Source of the DNA: Camarhynchus parvulus
Lineage: Eukaryota > Chordata > Aves > Passeriformes > Thraupidae
DNA length: 64,000 bases
Assembly: GCF_901933205.1 (NCBI RefSeq)
Contig: NC_044600.1
Location: forward strand, 11,942,501 to 12,006,500
Direction of reading: 5' to 3'
Under the pieces are notes generated by a model. The model saw only the letters and a program-made list of their open reading frames with translations. It made no database searches and was not told where the DNA came from. Position 1 is the stretch's first letter. Each line of letters opens with the position of its first letter. Made by a program: the position numbers and the translations under genes. Positions 47,995-62,489 of the stretch are shown here, piece by piece.

Positions 47995-50900
47995 AGTGAC
48001 CAGGTTCGGACAAAGCAGCTCAAACAGCCAGAGGTATTTCAGACTGATCACAACTGGAATCAAAACTCAGTTATCCCAAGATTCACTTTCGTGAGCTAGA
48101 TTCAGATTTTCCAGATGTCCCAAGGGATCTTCTCTAACATAATCCTGGATTTGGGAGTAAATTCTCAAGTACTGAATTTATGAGCCTGCATCTCTTCACT
48201 CTTCAATGAGTTTTGAAAGATTTTTGGCTTCAAGCTAATAATTTAAAAATTACTGTCTTTTTTCCTAGCCACTGGATTCCAATTAGCTTTACTTTTCTCT
48301 TCAAAAAGGGAGCCCCCATACAGCAAGCATCCTGCAGACTGATAATGGGATGCAGGTACAGAAGCACGAGTTCAATCAAGCCCATCTCGCTGCTCTGGAG
48401 CTCTGCTCCTGCTCATTTTAGACTCATTTCAGCGTGGCAGGTCACAGCAGTATAAACATCACAGGAAAAAAAAAAAGGGCCGAGCTGGCAAACAGTCAGA
48501 ACTTGCTGTTCCTGACCCAGTAACCTACTTTTGAGCACCACGTAACACGAAAGCCATCCCTGGCTCAGACTGCGACGTCACCTCTTACTTAACTTCTCAG
48601 AGGCAAACAGTGGGGCTGGTTGGAAAGAGTGAGACGAGACGTGGTCACCATTTACTTCATGCTGACCACAAAGATCTGCTTAGTTTAGACAGGAAGGCAC
48701 AGAGTGAGTGGTTTCCAACCTCAAGTGATTCACAGCCACCACCTGAGCACACAAGTTCCATGCACGGCTGGGACATTGGAGTCCATCCTGCTGACACACG
48801 GAGCAACCTTAAATTTTGTCTACAGCACTAGTGCCACCATCAGCTTCACAGCCACAGGCAAAGAAACTGCCCAACGGAATCCTTCATGAAGGACCCCTGT
48901 TTTACCTCTGCAGTGCTGCTTTAGCTGTTTTCATTCCAGCTCCCTCAGTCTGACTGATGAGAGCACAGACAGCACACAGCTTAGTTTCTAAAGGTAGAAA
49001 AGACTTAAGATATAGCCAAAGATATAACAGCCAAAACTGCTCTCTATACCTGTTCTCCCTTCAACAGGGCAACAACAGCAGCCATTAACACCCACCACCT
49101 CTGGGATAGCAGCTGTCTTCCCCTTCCCAGGTTTCTCCCCCACCACAGTCTTTCCTTCAACCAGCAAAGCTGACCCCATGCTCACATACTTTTTTACCTC
49201 TGATGAGGTTAGTAAAGGATTTTGGGGAATGCTAAATATGGCAGGAAAAGATATGTTCTCAAGGATGTGCAGCCTCCCTTTTCTGCAGGATAACTTGTGG
49301 GCTACTAGGGATTTTCTCCTGCAACTTATACATAGTTTATCTTCTTCCTTTTTTAGTGACAGGAGTGGCATCACTGGTTGAAATGCACCTGGACAGCATT
49401 GCCAGCCTGCAGAGACGAAACCTGTGGCACTTGTCACCCTCAGACAGTCCCTGCTTAAGAAATGGTTAAGCTTAACAGTTGCTTAAGTTCAGTAAAACAT
49501 CTTCAAAGCATTTTGTTTGCCTAAAGCCATCAGGAGTTTTCCCATCAACACACAAATGGAGATAGACTAGGAATAAAGTTTTCAGGCAGTTTTCTACTAC
49601 AAAGAAAAAATTGAAATCGTACTCATCCAGTGTTCTTTGCAACTCTATCTGCCACTGTGAACATCCTTACAAATCAGTGTTTAACACTCGCCATTGGGAA
49701 GTAATACATAAACTAAGACTAAACTCAGGCTTAACACTTGAAAGGATTAATACTTTATGCACATCAGAGAAAAGAAATAAGTGTGGTAAGACAGAGCGAG
49801 AGACATTACAAAGGGAGCTCTTTAGGGAAATGATTCTTTACCAAAATATGCCTGTTTTTGCAGGCAATTGCTTCCACTGCATCTCTCAGCTGAAACACAC
49901 ACACAAAAAAGAGGAAGAGGTAGAAATGAAATTACTTTTGGTTGAATATTCCAGCTGCATGCAAAAAGAAGTGGTTGAAATAATCAGAACAAAGTGTCTT
50001 AAAGTTATTCCACCTTCCAGCTGGCTCAGAATGACCATGATTTTATTTCTATTGACACTTGGACTTCCCATTGCACAGCCAGAGGGGACAGGGCACTGCA
50101 GTATCTTAAAAATTCTAGATTCTAGCTACATTTCCTTGCATCATCACAATCCATTTTCCCACCATCTCTTCTACCAGCAGTTTTAACTTAAACTAAGATT
50201 AAAAACATGGAACTATTTTACTCTGGCTGGCATAAGCACAACACAAACGTAAATGTTCTAATAGACATAAGAAGTAATTTTTCTTTACTACAATGTCTAA
50301 TTTAGATCTCTGAAATTGTAAAATTAAAATCTATTCTAACCCATACTTACACAAAAAAGGCATTTGTAGCAAATTATAGTATCTAACTGCTTATTACACA
50401 AAAATCTCAGAATGACTGTATTGTAAAAAAAATAATTGCTTAATTATGAAATCCTGATGATAAAGACACCATTGTCATGAAAACATCTGGACTGCCAGCT
50501 TCCCAGAATACATGAAATTTCAATAGGCAGAGCAAAATCGGGAGGCACATGAAAGAAGAGTTTTAAAGAGGCCCAGAGAAAAAACTATCACCCACTGCAT
50601 TTCTCTGTCAAAGTGCAGGGGATGGCTACAAACAAACCAACCAGTAACAGCCTAGTCACAGCAGCAGAGCAATAAGGATGTATGGGGAGATGAGAGACAA
50701 TCAACAAACACTGTGCCTATTCTTGCACAACCTTGGGAAAAATATACTTCTACTCTACTCTTCTACAGTGTCAACCTGGAAAAATAGTCATTGCCTCAGG
50801 GTGTTGTAAACCTGTTTATCAATCTGATGCCTGAGAATAACAGAGTGGACAAATCTGAACAGAAGAGCAATCAGTAGTGTTTCTGTAGAATTTAACTTGC

Positions 50901-52194
50901 ATAAAACATAATTTAAATGATATTTGAAGAACAAAACAGGGAGAGGAATAGGAATGGAGCAGGGGGAAAGGTCAGTTACACACTAATAGAAGTATTGAGA
51001 AAAGTAAGAGAAGCTTGACTGCTGTGTTCAGTTCAGCCAAACAGGCCTGACCATGAACAAGAAATCTGTTCCTTGTCAAGCCTGTTCTAAATGTTATGTT
51101 GATGGTGAAGTTAGTGCCCATGCACATTTTAGCTGCTTATGAAATGATGAAAGTTGCATTGGAAAAATGGGAGTTCAAAGATATCATTATCCCAGATGTG
51201 AGATGTCACATCAAAAGGACCCGAAGAAGCAAGAGAACATTTCCAGTGGACTGGGGGATGCAGTCTCATAAGAAGAAACCTTGTCTGTGAGCCCAGGATA
51301 TGACCATGCTGGAGAGAACTCTCCAGGACAGGACTTCTCTCCTTTCCAGCTGAGCCCAAGTCCTGAAGCAAGTACACCTGTAACTGGGCCTGAGCATGCA
51401 GGCAATTCCAGGGAATCTAACGAGGGCTCCCTGGTCAGATAGCTAAAAGTTCACAGAGCAGGGTTCACAGGGCTGACAGCTACAGTGAGGTGTGATTCCT
51501 CACCTCTAACTAGAGCTCCCATTGCTGGCAGTGACTTTTTCCCTTGGAATCCCCAGTGGAAAACTCACATTTAAATAATCTGCAAGGCCCCAGAACAGAC
51601 AATGGATGAGACATCAGAGAATGATGTATCACTTATGGGGTAGGACACATCAGTTATGGGGGGGATTACAGGGCAGACAGCACCAGAAGCACAGTAACCT
51701 CCTCACATGGTTGCCATCTGTGCTTCTCTGCTAAAGGTTATATCAGGACTCCATTGTAAAACATTGCTGGCTGGGATTTATAATTCAGTGGACAGCCAAG
51801 TTCTCAGCCAAGAATCCTTCCAAATGAAAACAGCTGAGTTGTGGGGATTCTGCCTATGGTGGATATTTTTGATCGCTAACATGATAAAATCCACAAAGTA
51901 GCATCAGTCTGTACATCTGATGTGTTTTCCACAAACAGCTCTACACAACAGCCAAACCAATGGAGTTGATCATCTTCAGTCTCAGATCTCACTGCTTGTT
52001 TGCATGGTGTTCAGATGGTGGGATAAAACTCATTCCCTGTGCAAGGGCTCACTGTGAGATCTGTACAGCATTTCAGTCTCCCCTAAGGCTGATACACAGG
52101 GGATTTAAAAAGTGTGTGCCCTGAGGAACGGCCTGCATGGTACCAGTGAACAGAGCTGCACGCACTAGGAAAAGCTTTCATAACTTTCTCTCAA
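47995..52194. other. Non-coding stretch, no gene seen
   Basis: Includes an A11 run at 48466-48476. The 49611-50186 plus frame (191 codons) is AT-rich, has no homologue that I recognise, and lies in a setting where one such frame is expected by chance. No RNA gene was found. Confidence 0.5.
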
Positions 52195-52395
52195 GAAGCA
52201 TTACTCTTCTGCCAAGTAAATGTGCCTGTTATTTACTTTCCAGCACATATTGCAAAGCTCATGTTAATTAAACCTCTAAAACACACAACAGAATAAATCT
52301 TTATTGACGTAATGGCAACAAATTGTATAGGAACTCTCCTCTGCTGTTTACTCAGTAAATATTTGCTTGGAAAGAATAATTTGCACTATCTTAGA
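52195..52395. promoter_or_regulatory. Candidate conserved non-coding element F
   Basis: Repeat-free AT-rich block with CATGTTAATTAAACC near 52260, AATCTTTATTGACGTAATGG near 52295-52314 (a CRE-like TGACGTAA core with a retained CpG), and TTTACTCAGTAAATATTTGC near 52347-52366. Dense factor-like words and a lack of coding frames suggest an enhancer, but this is not proven. Confidence 0.35.
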
Positions 52396-55300
52396 CAAAG
52401 GACAAGCCAGTTAGGGCACTGTAGCCATGAGCATCCTTCCTGCTCTCCTGGACTCCAGAGCTGAAACTCCAGGATCCTCCGAGTCAACTTACACAGAGTT
52501 CAAACACCAGGCAAACACACCAGGAAGGAAAGAGCTGGGATAAATGGTCTGATGTCAGCTCTGTGGCACCAGAGAACTTTGGTACAACATCAAAAACGAC
52601 ATGCTTTTCCCTGGGTGATTTATGGGTTATAGCACAGGGCTCTGTCAGTTGAAAGGATGGTCCAAACACAAAACCATCTCCAAAGCTCAATGCACATCAC
52701 AGCAAAAAGTCTTCCTTTCTTTGGAGATGCCAGCCCTTTAACAGACTGCAGCTCTCAAAATCCAGGCACTGGAAACCCAGGAATATCAGGTCTGCTGCTT
52801 ACTTATCTTTAGGTGAATTTCTAAAGTATCCCACACATGGATAGATTTCTAAAATCTAGATTCCAAACCCTAATAACTCACAAAATAAAGCACAAGGAAC
52901 CCCCAGTCAAACGCTGTATGGCATTTACAGAATGCCTTTGGGTAACTCTGGTCTGTAAAGGCAACTGCACTGTTAGACTAGGCAGTGACCAAACACACTT
53001 GGTAATGGCAAAGCTGCCTCTGACTTTAGCAGAGGTTCATCCCTAAAATCCCATGAAATGTCAATCTATTAGGACCCTTCTCATTATTAATACATATTTA
53101 TCTTTAGAGCAGATGGACTGATTGCACAAGGCTGAAAGTTGTCCAAAAGAGAAGTGTCTTCTACTGGGAAACAGCCTATGAAATACAAACACTCCCAAAA
53201 GACATGACTCATGCTGGCAGGCTGTCACAGCACTTTTCTGAATTTGAATCAACATAATCTGAAATCCTTTTCTCAATGGCCAGTTCAGATACATTTCAAG
53301 AAAATTGCAACTATACTAGCAAAGCTTCTTAACCTTCACATCTTCCTACTGAAGCACATGTAGAATGTACCAGTAAAAAAAAAAAAAAAAAGGAAGATCA
53401 TCTTAAACTGACAGGTTATTCACACTCTCATAGCTGTCTTTCAAATACAGAATGATAGCATTATCATCCTGGATTAGAGGGTCTGGGACTCTGTTCAAGT
53501 TTCCAAGGAACAGTCATGGGGAATTGCTTTTAGTTGGTTTCTTTTCTTCCATATCCACAGGGATAATGGACATGCAATGCTACTTATCTACACTCCATAC
53601 CTACCTCTGAAAGACAGAGGCATTACCATTGCTTCCTCTATAAGAATAAATTCATAAGAAGGCATATTTACATAAGTTTTGATTACTCATGCAGCAGATA
53701 AAGAAGACTTAATGTACATTTTTCTTCTCCTACACACTGCTGTGTGCTCAGTGCTTTGTCTAAAGCTATTTCACAGAAGAATATCTTAATAGCATATTGT
53801 TTCCTTCCACACAAGAGCTGTTTCCAAACACCAATGGTAGCTTCTATTCCAGAGCACTGCCACCCAGTGCATTGTTACTGCAAAGCAGATCCATCACAAC
53901 CACCAAATTTCAGCTTTGGTGAATGCAAACTGAATTTTTCCTCTTGGCATTGCAGTGCAATGGGCTTGTGTGTTTGAGAAATATAGCCTTGCATTTCCTA
54001 CATAGCTGAAGGTAGTTCTGGCACCAGCTATTACTTGATTTTATTAACTTAGACCCTTGTTCAGCAACTGCTGTAGTGAAACTAAACTCATGCTTAGGTT
54101 CATCCCTGTTCAACAAAGTGCTGCTGCACAACTGAAAAATTCAATCACAGGTTTTGTGTTCCAGTACTTATCCCTCACCAGAAGCAAGACTGCAAATGGT
54201 ACCTGTGTTATTTCTAACATTGCTCAATTTCCTTGGTTAGCACCTTTAGGAAGAAGCCTTAACCCCAGTGTCCAGCTCAAAAAGATCAAACCCACCCCAG
54301 ATCTCCTCCCCAAAACCAACCAAACAAAACCACCACAAATAAATTTAACAGCTTTAGCCTGACACAGAGGATGTCAGATTGTCAGAACTGCAGAAATGCC
54401 CTCTGGTAGAGCCCAGTGAGAGCTCACAGGTAAGTGAGCAGGATGAAGCCAGGCTGCAGAAGTGTCCCTATAATGTGCCTGGGGGAGCAATGCCTGCCTT
54501 CCACCTTCCAGGAAAAAATCCTGACTTGTGAAAAACAGCCATGCCTGTGAGAGCCAGCAATAACACACATGCAGAGTGAGATACCTTCCAACAATGATAA
54601 AGATCTAGACAGGGGAAATGTTATCTAAAACTAAATTCTGTTGTCATCTTATTGCAAAGGTCCCATACCTTCTCGGTGATTTCTCATGGGCAGCTCCTCA
54701 CAGCACTGACTCCTTCTTCTTCACAGCACAGCCAACAAACTGCAGCTCTCTCCTCAGCCTGCTCACCCACTCTTTTGTAGCAGTTGTCTCCTTATTGGAC
54801 ACAGCTGTGGCCTGTTAAGGGCAGGCCTGTTCCTAATCTTTGGTGATTAGCACAGCTGCAACTCCTCAGGTGTGAGACTACCTTCTGCACTATCTTTATT
54901 TTCTTACATTCTATCCCTCCACAAAATTCCTCAAAAAAACCCCAACACCCATGACCAGATGAACTGGAGATAGATACTATTAAACTTTTGACAAGTGGCT
55001 CAGGTCATCCAAACTGAAATGCCTGAAAAAGATCCAGTTTCCAAGATATCACTTGTTTGGAGAGCTCTCCAGCACTTTTCATGGGTTCCCCAACAATGCC
55101 TTCAAGGTGGAGCCCCTGTCTGGTAGGTGGGCTAATTTGGGGAGTGTTTTTTCAGGCATAAATGCATCATTGGATCTTTCCAGTGGCAGTGCAGCATCCT
55201 CATAGGCCTCATACCAAAGTACCATCTAAAGAGTGTTCAAAACCTCAGACTTTCCATCACTTCCTAAGTAATTGTTTAAACCATCTGAAACCCTACCCTA

Positions 55301-56607
55301 ATTCTGTGGTGTTGAAGATTGCAGAGAACACATGAAATATAAAACCCTACCAGAAAACATTTTTCTATCCTCAAAAAAAGTTACTTGTACTGATAGATAC
55401 CATTCCAGCTAGAAACATCTTCATCTTTGGGAAATAAAGCCTAATTTCAACAAATACTTCTTCCTGAATGTAAAATTAAATAAAAGTACTGTGATGGTGA
55501 CAGAGCTGTGCTGTTCAACAGCTTCAGTATTACATCTGATTAAGGCTACAGAGACGTGCTCTCCAGCGAGGCACAACAAACTTTTTGACATTCAGTAGAA
55601 TGATACTGCAGCTCCAGCTTTGCTGTGTTTAGCAGCTGGTAACCAAAACACATCCCCAGGTAAGCACCAGAGGAGCCAGGCATGCACTTCCCCAGGGCTC
55701 TGCTCTGTGACCCCATTTCCCTGATGTTATCACTCTATCCTCATTATAACACTTCAAGAGGAACATAAATATCTTGTATATCAAAATGCTCTTGACTTTT
55801 ACAAGCAACCTGATTCAGCAGCCCTCAGGGTGCAGTTTCATGACCAGCTCAAGCAAAACTCATCCTTGAAAAGGCACTTCTGCTACTCCCAGCCTCCTCT
55901 GCGTGTAAAATCAGGCTTGCATGGTTGAAAGCTACTGCTTGGAGAGACATTTTATAAAGATCAGCTTTTAACTCCTTTGCCACTACTGTGCCAGCACAGC
56001 AGAGATTGCAGGGAGCAGAAGACAGAACTGCCTTCTTTAGTCTCAAACCAGCTCCTCACGAATTTGTCTCTGTTCGAGACAAGTTAGGAGGAAATGTCCT
56101 GGAATGAACGTCTCCTCTGAAAAAATGCAGGTTTCACAGTCCCTCCCCCACCAAACAAAGGAATTCCTTGGAGGAAAATGAAAAATTTGATTTATTTAAC
56201 ACAGAGAGTGCATGCAGGCATGGGAAAATGAATGAATAATGTTAGATATTAAAACCTTCTCTCTGTGGAGAAGCTGGTGGACATTAGGGTCGTGCTTGTC
56301 TTCTCCCAAGGTCTGGGATGTGGAGCCCCTGCAGCCCCCAGTGAAGGTCTGGTGTTTTGCACTGGAGCTAAGCTGAACAGCTCCAGAAGAAGCCACAGAA
56401 ATTATTGGAGAAGCTGCATGCAGTCCCAGGAAACCCCCTCCTCAGCTAACAAACAAGAGCCAGCTAAAAGCCAAGCATGCCCTCCCTCCCTGCAGAGCTG
56501 AGTTTGGGAGCTGTGTGAAATCCTGCTGAAAGAAGGGGCTCCCCCTGCCCCAGGCCTAGCCTAAAGTTACAGCAGCCATGTCTGGGCATAAAACAGATGA
56601 TGGGGGA
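52396..56607. other. Non-coding stretch, no gene seen
   Basis: Contains an A17 run at about 53375-53391. No named repeat, RNA gene or convincing exon was found. Confidence 0.5.
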
Positions 56608-56925
56608 TGTTATGAATGTGAACGAGGCCAAACTTTCTCCGGAGAAAGAGGTTCTCATTTATTAAAATAGCTACAAGGAACGGAGTACCCAGGATAAGCT
56701 CAGGCACTTACACAGCGAGCCAAAAACTAAAACAGTGCGCTAACCCCATACAGTCACCCCAAGACAGTTGTTATACTTGGTGGCACAACCTATTGCCTGT
56801 GATGGCCATCAATGAGTCTCACGTGCTCCCTGGTACCTGCAGGAAACAGAGGGACCTCAGCTCTGTACCTTGGAGGCTTGGGATTATTCTTAGCATTGGT
56901 CCCTGACAGCCAGGAATTCTACACT
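56608..56925 (-). mobile_element. Probable endogenous-retrovirus LTR remnant, minus strand
   Basis: Read on the minus strand, this looks like the R-U5 end of an avian ERV LTR. It has an AATAAA polyadenylation signal (56663-56658), a perfect 16-bp palindrome CTTTCTCCGGAGAAAG (56633-56648) in the short U5, and the terminus ATAACA (56613-56608) ending in the canonical CA. A TATA-like GTATAAC lies upstream at 56776-56770. The U3 edge is uncertain: a TGT that could start the LTR is at 56923-56921, but I saw no matching target-site duplication. No gag, pol or env sequence flanks it, so it would be a solo or partial LTR. The ERV class is not assigned with confidence. Confidence 0.5.
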
Positions 56926-59900
56926 GAACCTAGAGCCCTGTCACTGAATTATTTTAATAAGCCATTTAGCTTCTGTCCCACCTCCTTTTTCTGATAGCAT
57001 TTAAACCTACCTTCCTGCCTTGTTTTCCTAAGCTGTAACTTCTTAAACAGTAAGTCATGTAGGCATCTCTCTACCTCTGACTGTTGTGGATCCCCTTGTG
57101 GGGAGTCACCAAGTTGGGGATCTGCTGAAGCCCGCTGCAAGTGTATTTTGTACAGCCTCATCATTGCAAAATGCACATTGTAATTGACAGCCTTCAAATC
57201 CTGTGCATGAGCTACTGCCCCAGATTAATACAATATTCCAATCTCATGTGGAACTTCTTCTCATGCAACCACAGGAAAGACAATAATACCAGCAAACATC
57301 TTCGTCCTGTGGAGCACTGCAGAGGTGACAGGACAATTTTAAGAGAACAAAGATACTCTTAAGAACTACTAAATGCCATGAAGGAACTGTTGTTAAAAGA
57401 GGATATAAAGGCCTGTGAAGAGGAAACAATTCCCAGTGCTTAGCATTGAGGTTTATTGCCCCATAAAATCCAGCCCTGTGCCCCATATGCTGCAGTGTTA
57501 TCTGAAGAAACTGCATCTACAATTTAATGTTTACACGCATAAATACTTTTGTAGCACAAAGGTTGCCAAAGATCAAGGACCTGATGCAGCAACAGACTTA
57601 GTTTAATATTAAGCAGCACCTCCATCAACATGATTATTTATCTACTCCAATTCAAGGAACTGCTATGCACTTTGGCCCAACGAGGCCAAAATGGGGGATT
57701 GTTTCTGAAAAACATGTTGTGCACAGGTGAAGTCTCACTTGTAAAAAGAGAGAGAGAAACCTGGGAGAAATAGACTGCCTTCCTACAGAGGCCTGAAGAG
57801 ACAGTCATGTCTAATGCAGCAGCAGGGAAGAACGACCTAGGGCTGAACATGAGCAGGAGGATGTGCAGGAAGGTGTTTGTTAGAAGAAGTGGGTGCCTGC
57901 ACCTCCTTCCTGCCTCTCCAAACCCATCCCAGAGCAGCTCACACTGCTGCAGATGAGGTCCCAGTGGGGTACCTTGGTTGGGAATTGGCATCTGGCTGCA
58001 CTGGAAACACAAAGAGAGAACCAAGAGCCTCCTTGTGTGCTACTTCCACAGCTGCCACTCATGACAGCTTTGCTGAGAGTCCAGTACTGTTGACCAAGTC
58101 TCATTCTCCTTTTCTATAAAAGAAAATCCTCAGATTTGCTTCCAAATCTGTGCTGCATTTTAAAGCAATGGGCAAGGACACATTTTCTGACAAATTCTAT
58201 GTCACTTCTGTTCCTCAGAAGTCCTACTTTATCATTGTTCAGGAATGAGGGTCTAGAAGACCTGGAGTAGACACACAGATGGAGTTTATGCAGCTGAATT
58301 GATGCCTGTTTAGGTTTTTAGCTTTCTCTGTGCTTCTGAGACAACAGTTTCCAAGGGATAACTGTGCTCTCGAGAAAAGCAGACTCCAAATTTCACTTTG
58401 GGTAGAGCCCCAAGGTGGATTAGCCTGTCTTTCTGCCCACCCTCACTGCATGCTGTAAGCAGATTACTTGCAATATGACAGATTTAGCAAAAGTGACAGT
58501 TGCTTGCTGTCCAATATCATTAGCCTGCCTGCCACAAGAGCTCAGACATGGTGCTCCATTCTCTAACAAAATCAGCTTATTAATAACCATACAGCCTGGC
58601 ACAGAATTTTCCATACAACTGAAGCAGTGCTTTGAGCAGGGGAGTTCCCAATTCACAACCTACGGAGATTCAAAATTGAATTCTAACTAAGATGAGGTCC
58701 AAACAGCAAACAGGTTCAATGGACTGGCATGTCAGAGGGACTAGGATAGATAAGCATCTGTGCTTGCCTTTATTACTCATCCTTCATTACCTTTATTACT
58801 CTGGTCCCTGAGTCTGTGAAGGGAATGGTAATCTAATAAAAAGGTTACCTGAGTCAATGAAAACAATGCAATTCACTGGTGTGCCTTGGGCTCAGCTCCC
58901 CAAGGAATCAGGATCTCCTTTTCCCTGACAGGGCTCAGCACCTGCCCCAAGGCGCTCTGTGGCAGCAGGTAAGGACCACACTGCTCTTCCAGGTAGACAG
59001 AAGAGGATGCAAAGGAAGAGGAAGACTTCCGCTTCCTATGTACAAGTGTTTGTGTTACAATGTTAAAAAAAGTTTGGAAGTAATTCTCCGTTGATTCCTG
59101 CAACAAAATACTTCAGCTAGGAAAAAAAAAACTGGCATAGTCCATGAGGTTGTTGCAAACCACACTATTTGTAGTAAGGCCTCCCTTTTTATGCTAAAAA
59201 GTTAAAGAACAGAACCAATTTCAGTGCTGAAAAAGAACCCCTACAATTTCCCATTTAAAGCCAGGCAGGCAAGATCACGTTCTGAACCTCTGCCTCCCCT
59301 CTACACCAACCATGGACCTGCACAGCAGCAGCACCTCCCACATAACACAGCCCAGGGGAATGATTTCCCAAAGCTCCTCACAGTAATCCCAAGACCAGGT
59401 AATTCTGTAATAATTCCGAGTGAAATGTTTTTGTTTTAACATACACCTGTGGGAAAAGAACACCTCACTATTTTACAATGAGCTCTTTAAAGACATCCTG
59501 GGAATTTTTCCAAGAGCTACACCGAAAAGGAAGAACATTTAGATATTTACTTTAGGGGCTTATTAGAATGTTTGAAATAATTCTTGTCCTCTCCTCCCCA
59601 CAGAATAAAAGCTTTTATTTTCCTTGTCAGTTTGAGAAATGTGGCTCTGATCCTGCTGCTGAGGTTTGCATGTGGACACTGTCACTGGCTGCAGCTTGGA
59701 GCTGAACTCTCAGGGCTCAGCCTGCGCCAAGGGCAGCAGGGGAACAGGACTGGGACACAGCAGGGATCCATCACCCCATCCCAAGGAACTTACTCTGCAA
59801 GCAGTGACTGAGTTGCCAGTCAAACCCAGCTCTGGGCCAGCTCAAAGCTAAAGCAAGAAACGCAACAGGGTTTAAAGCCATTTTGATAAATCCTGAAAGG

Positions 59901-62489
59901 TTTATAAACCCCAAAGAGTCATTTTACTGCAAAGTGCATTGAAAGGCTTTACGTTGGTAAGGTGGGATCAGCACCCATTCTCTGAACAGGTACCAGCATC
60001 AGGGAGTCAGTGCAGTCCTAATGACCCTTGTCTGCATCAATACAACTCTCCTCCAAGAGGGAGTTACTCCTTGGGCAAAGCATGCCTAGCACTGCTCTTG
60101 CTGAGCCATCTGCCTGGTAGGATCTTTAACCAGGCAGAATTTCCACTGTAGGAAAGACTCAGGAGAGGTGCTGACACCAACATATCCTGGCAAGTCAGTG
60201 ACAAACACAACAAGCCACATCAGAGAGAGCTTAGAGAGCAGCTCACAGGGGGCAACAGCTGTCCAGTGTTCAGACAAACTTGGAGCAGTTTTGCCAGCAG
60301 GAGGCTTGCGGTTAGACTGCAAATCCCAGCCCCATTCCACGTTGGAATGACATTTTAGATTTCTTTATTACCATTTCATAATGGTAATTAAACACAGGCG
60401 TGTGCACAGAGAAGTCTGCTTGCTATCTAGGACAAGGCTTACCATCTGTAGGCAGCAACCCTGCAGGCTCAGCTATGGGGCTGCAAAAGTTGCAAAGCCA
60501 CCAGCACCTCAGGGATCATGTAAGAAAAACTATGAAAGACTAAGAAAATAAAAACTAAAACTATGCAGCAGTGGTATTTCTCTACCTGTGATCACTTCTG
60601 GCAATCTGCCTGTCTCCACTGATGCACACAATGCTTGGGAGCTCACAGCACTGGATGGCCCAACCCCATTGCTGTCTTTGCCATGCTGGGATCCTCTCCT
60701 GATCCTCTCCAGGTGACAGGGTGTTTCTGCAGCACTGAGAAGCCACCTCCCCTGGTGCAAAGATGGTTATATGCCACACCTGCCACCAAGATGAGATTTC
60801 ATCAGCTCATTTCCCCTCCCAGGGTCCAAGGCCTGGACACTGTGGCTAACAGCCCTCCCAGGTGCCTGGGTGGGGGTACAAAACATCGGGGAGCTGCTCC
60901 CTGCAAAGCTTTAACAACGCACCAGAAGCCCTAGAAATGGGGAGATGCAAAAGCAATGGTCACCACACACCTGATTACCCATCTGACCCCAGAGGTTCAG
61001 CATGGCAACCAGTCCTTGTGCAGCTCCCCTGAGTCTGGAGGAGAGACTGCCCTCAGGTTAAGCCCCTGTGTTTACACTCATCTCCTCACACAAAGGCCAC
61101 ACAAGCAGTCAGGGGCCAGCCATATCTATGGAACCACTGGACTCAAGCACAGCAAGAGAAAGAGAACAAAGATGCAATGGGATTTAGGCTGTGGGCCCTG
61201 GCAGGCTGCTATTCCAGCTGAATATTGCAAGGAACAAATGCAAAAGCCAAAGTGACAGGAATTGTGACATCAAGTGCCTTTTAGACAGTAACAAAAAGAG
61301 TCTAAAAATTGAGTACAAGAGACTCTCAGTCCCAGGGGAATACGAGCCTGTATCTCATACCAAGTGATTTTTCTGTTGCACAGTTCATTTTAGGACAACG
61401 CTCACCCTCACAATGCCAGTCCCATGGCCTGAGGCTGCTCTGGATTCAGATACCTGACTACTTGTTCAGGAACAAGCATTTCTGTTTGTGAATAATTCAG
61501 ATCCCTTGCTTATTTAGGTTCATTTGGGCTCCGTTTCTTGCCGTTGGAACCTTTTGAGTTCACAGCAGCCTGTGCTGTGTGTGCACAGCCCCCCTCAGAG
61601 CTCTTCTGTGTCTGTAAGGGAACCAGTTCCCCCAGTAGCTCCCAGGTACCTGAAGCACAAACAGTACTTACAGTGCAAACACAGCTTCCACAGTATAACC
61701 CTGAAAAGCTCAGGCATTCCTTTTGTTCATCTTGCTGCAAACCAAGATTGCTTTCTGCTCTGAGACACACATTTGACAGTAGCTCCATGAGAGTGCTACA
61801 CATATGAGTAACTCTTCCATGACAGGGGCAAGCACATCCAGACCTACAGTCCCAGTCTTAAAACAGACACAGACATCCAGCACTCATGGACACAATTATT
61901 CAGCACGCACTCATCAGTCAATGTGAACATTTGCACTCAGACAGGCAAACACAGCAACTGTGCTGCAAACAGGTACAGGTCTGCAAGTGCAAGAAACAAT
62001 AGCAAGTCCAAGAGCAACAGCAAAGCCCCAGCAAGTCACATTCTGAATAGTAACAGCAGCCTGGATCATTTGACATAAAGCATTTCACTGCCTGAGCACA
62101 GCCTTCTCTCACAAAATATTATTACCACTATAAAAGGAAAGCCATTGTGGCTTTAGCACAGCTTATTTTTAATTGTGTTTGAGACGTGTTAGACAAAAAC
62201 AGACAGACAGCACAGACAAATTACAGAGCTGTTTCACAAAGTAGCAATACCCCAAAATGATCTATTTCAGGTGAGGTGCTGAGTGGCAGTGATTGCTCGA
62301 GGTACCATTGCCCACATGTCAGTCACTAATGCTGCAGCGCTGCGCACACCGACACCTGCCTGTGCACCCCAACACACAGCCCCCCCTGAGGAGCACATCC
62401 CTGACTTACCCTTCAGCCAGCAGCAGCCCCAAACCCTCTGAAAGCTCCTGCAGAAGAGTTGACAGAGTTTCACCTCGTTAGCCAGCGAG
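56926..62489. other. Non-coding stretch, no gene seen
   Basis: No supported exon, RNA gene or named repeat. A short duplicated word, CCTTTATTACTC, recurs near 58768 and 58792. The frames listed on both strands around 57.6-58.1 and 60.5-61.8 kb are chance-like. Confidence 0.5.

Noticed and set aside
49611..50186. 191-codon plus-strand open frame
   Set aside because: No recognised domain, biased AT-rich composition, and no splice or promoter context. A frame of this length is expected about once by chance in a 64-kb window.
53375..53391. A17 run as a possible processed-pseudogene tail
   Set aside because: No AATAAA or recognisable mRNA body upstream on either strand.
57089..57122. GATCCCC ... 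GGGGATC inverted repeat
   Set aside because: Seven-base arms 20 bases apart, with poor pairing inside. Likely chance.
60290..60310. CTCF-like CCAGCAGGAGGC word
   Set aside because: Two core positions differ from the consensus, so it is too weak to call without binding data.
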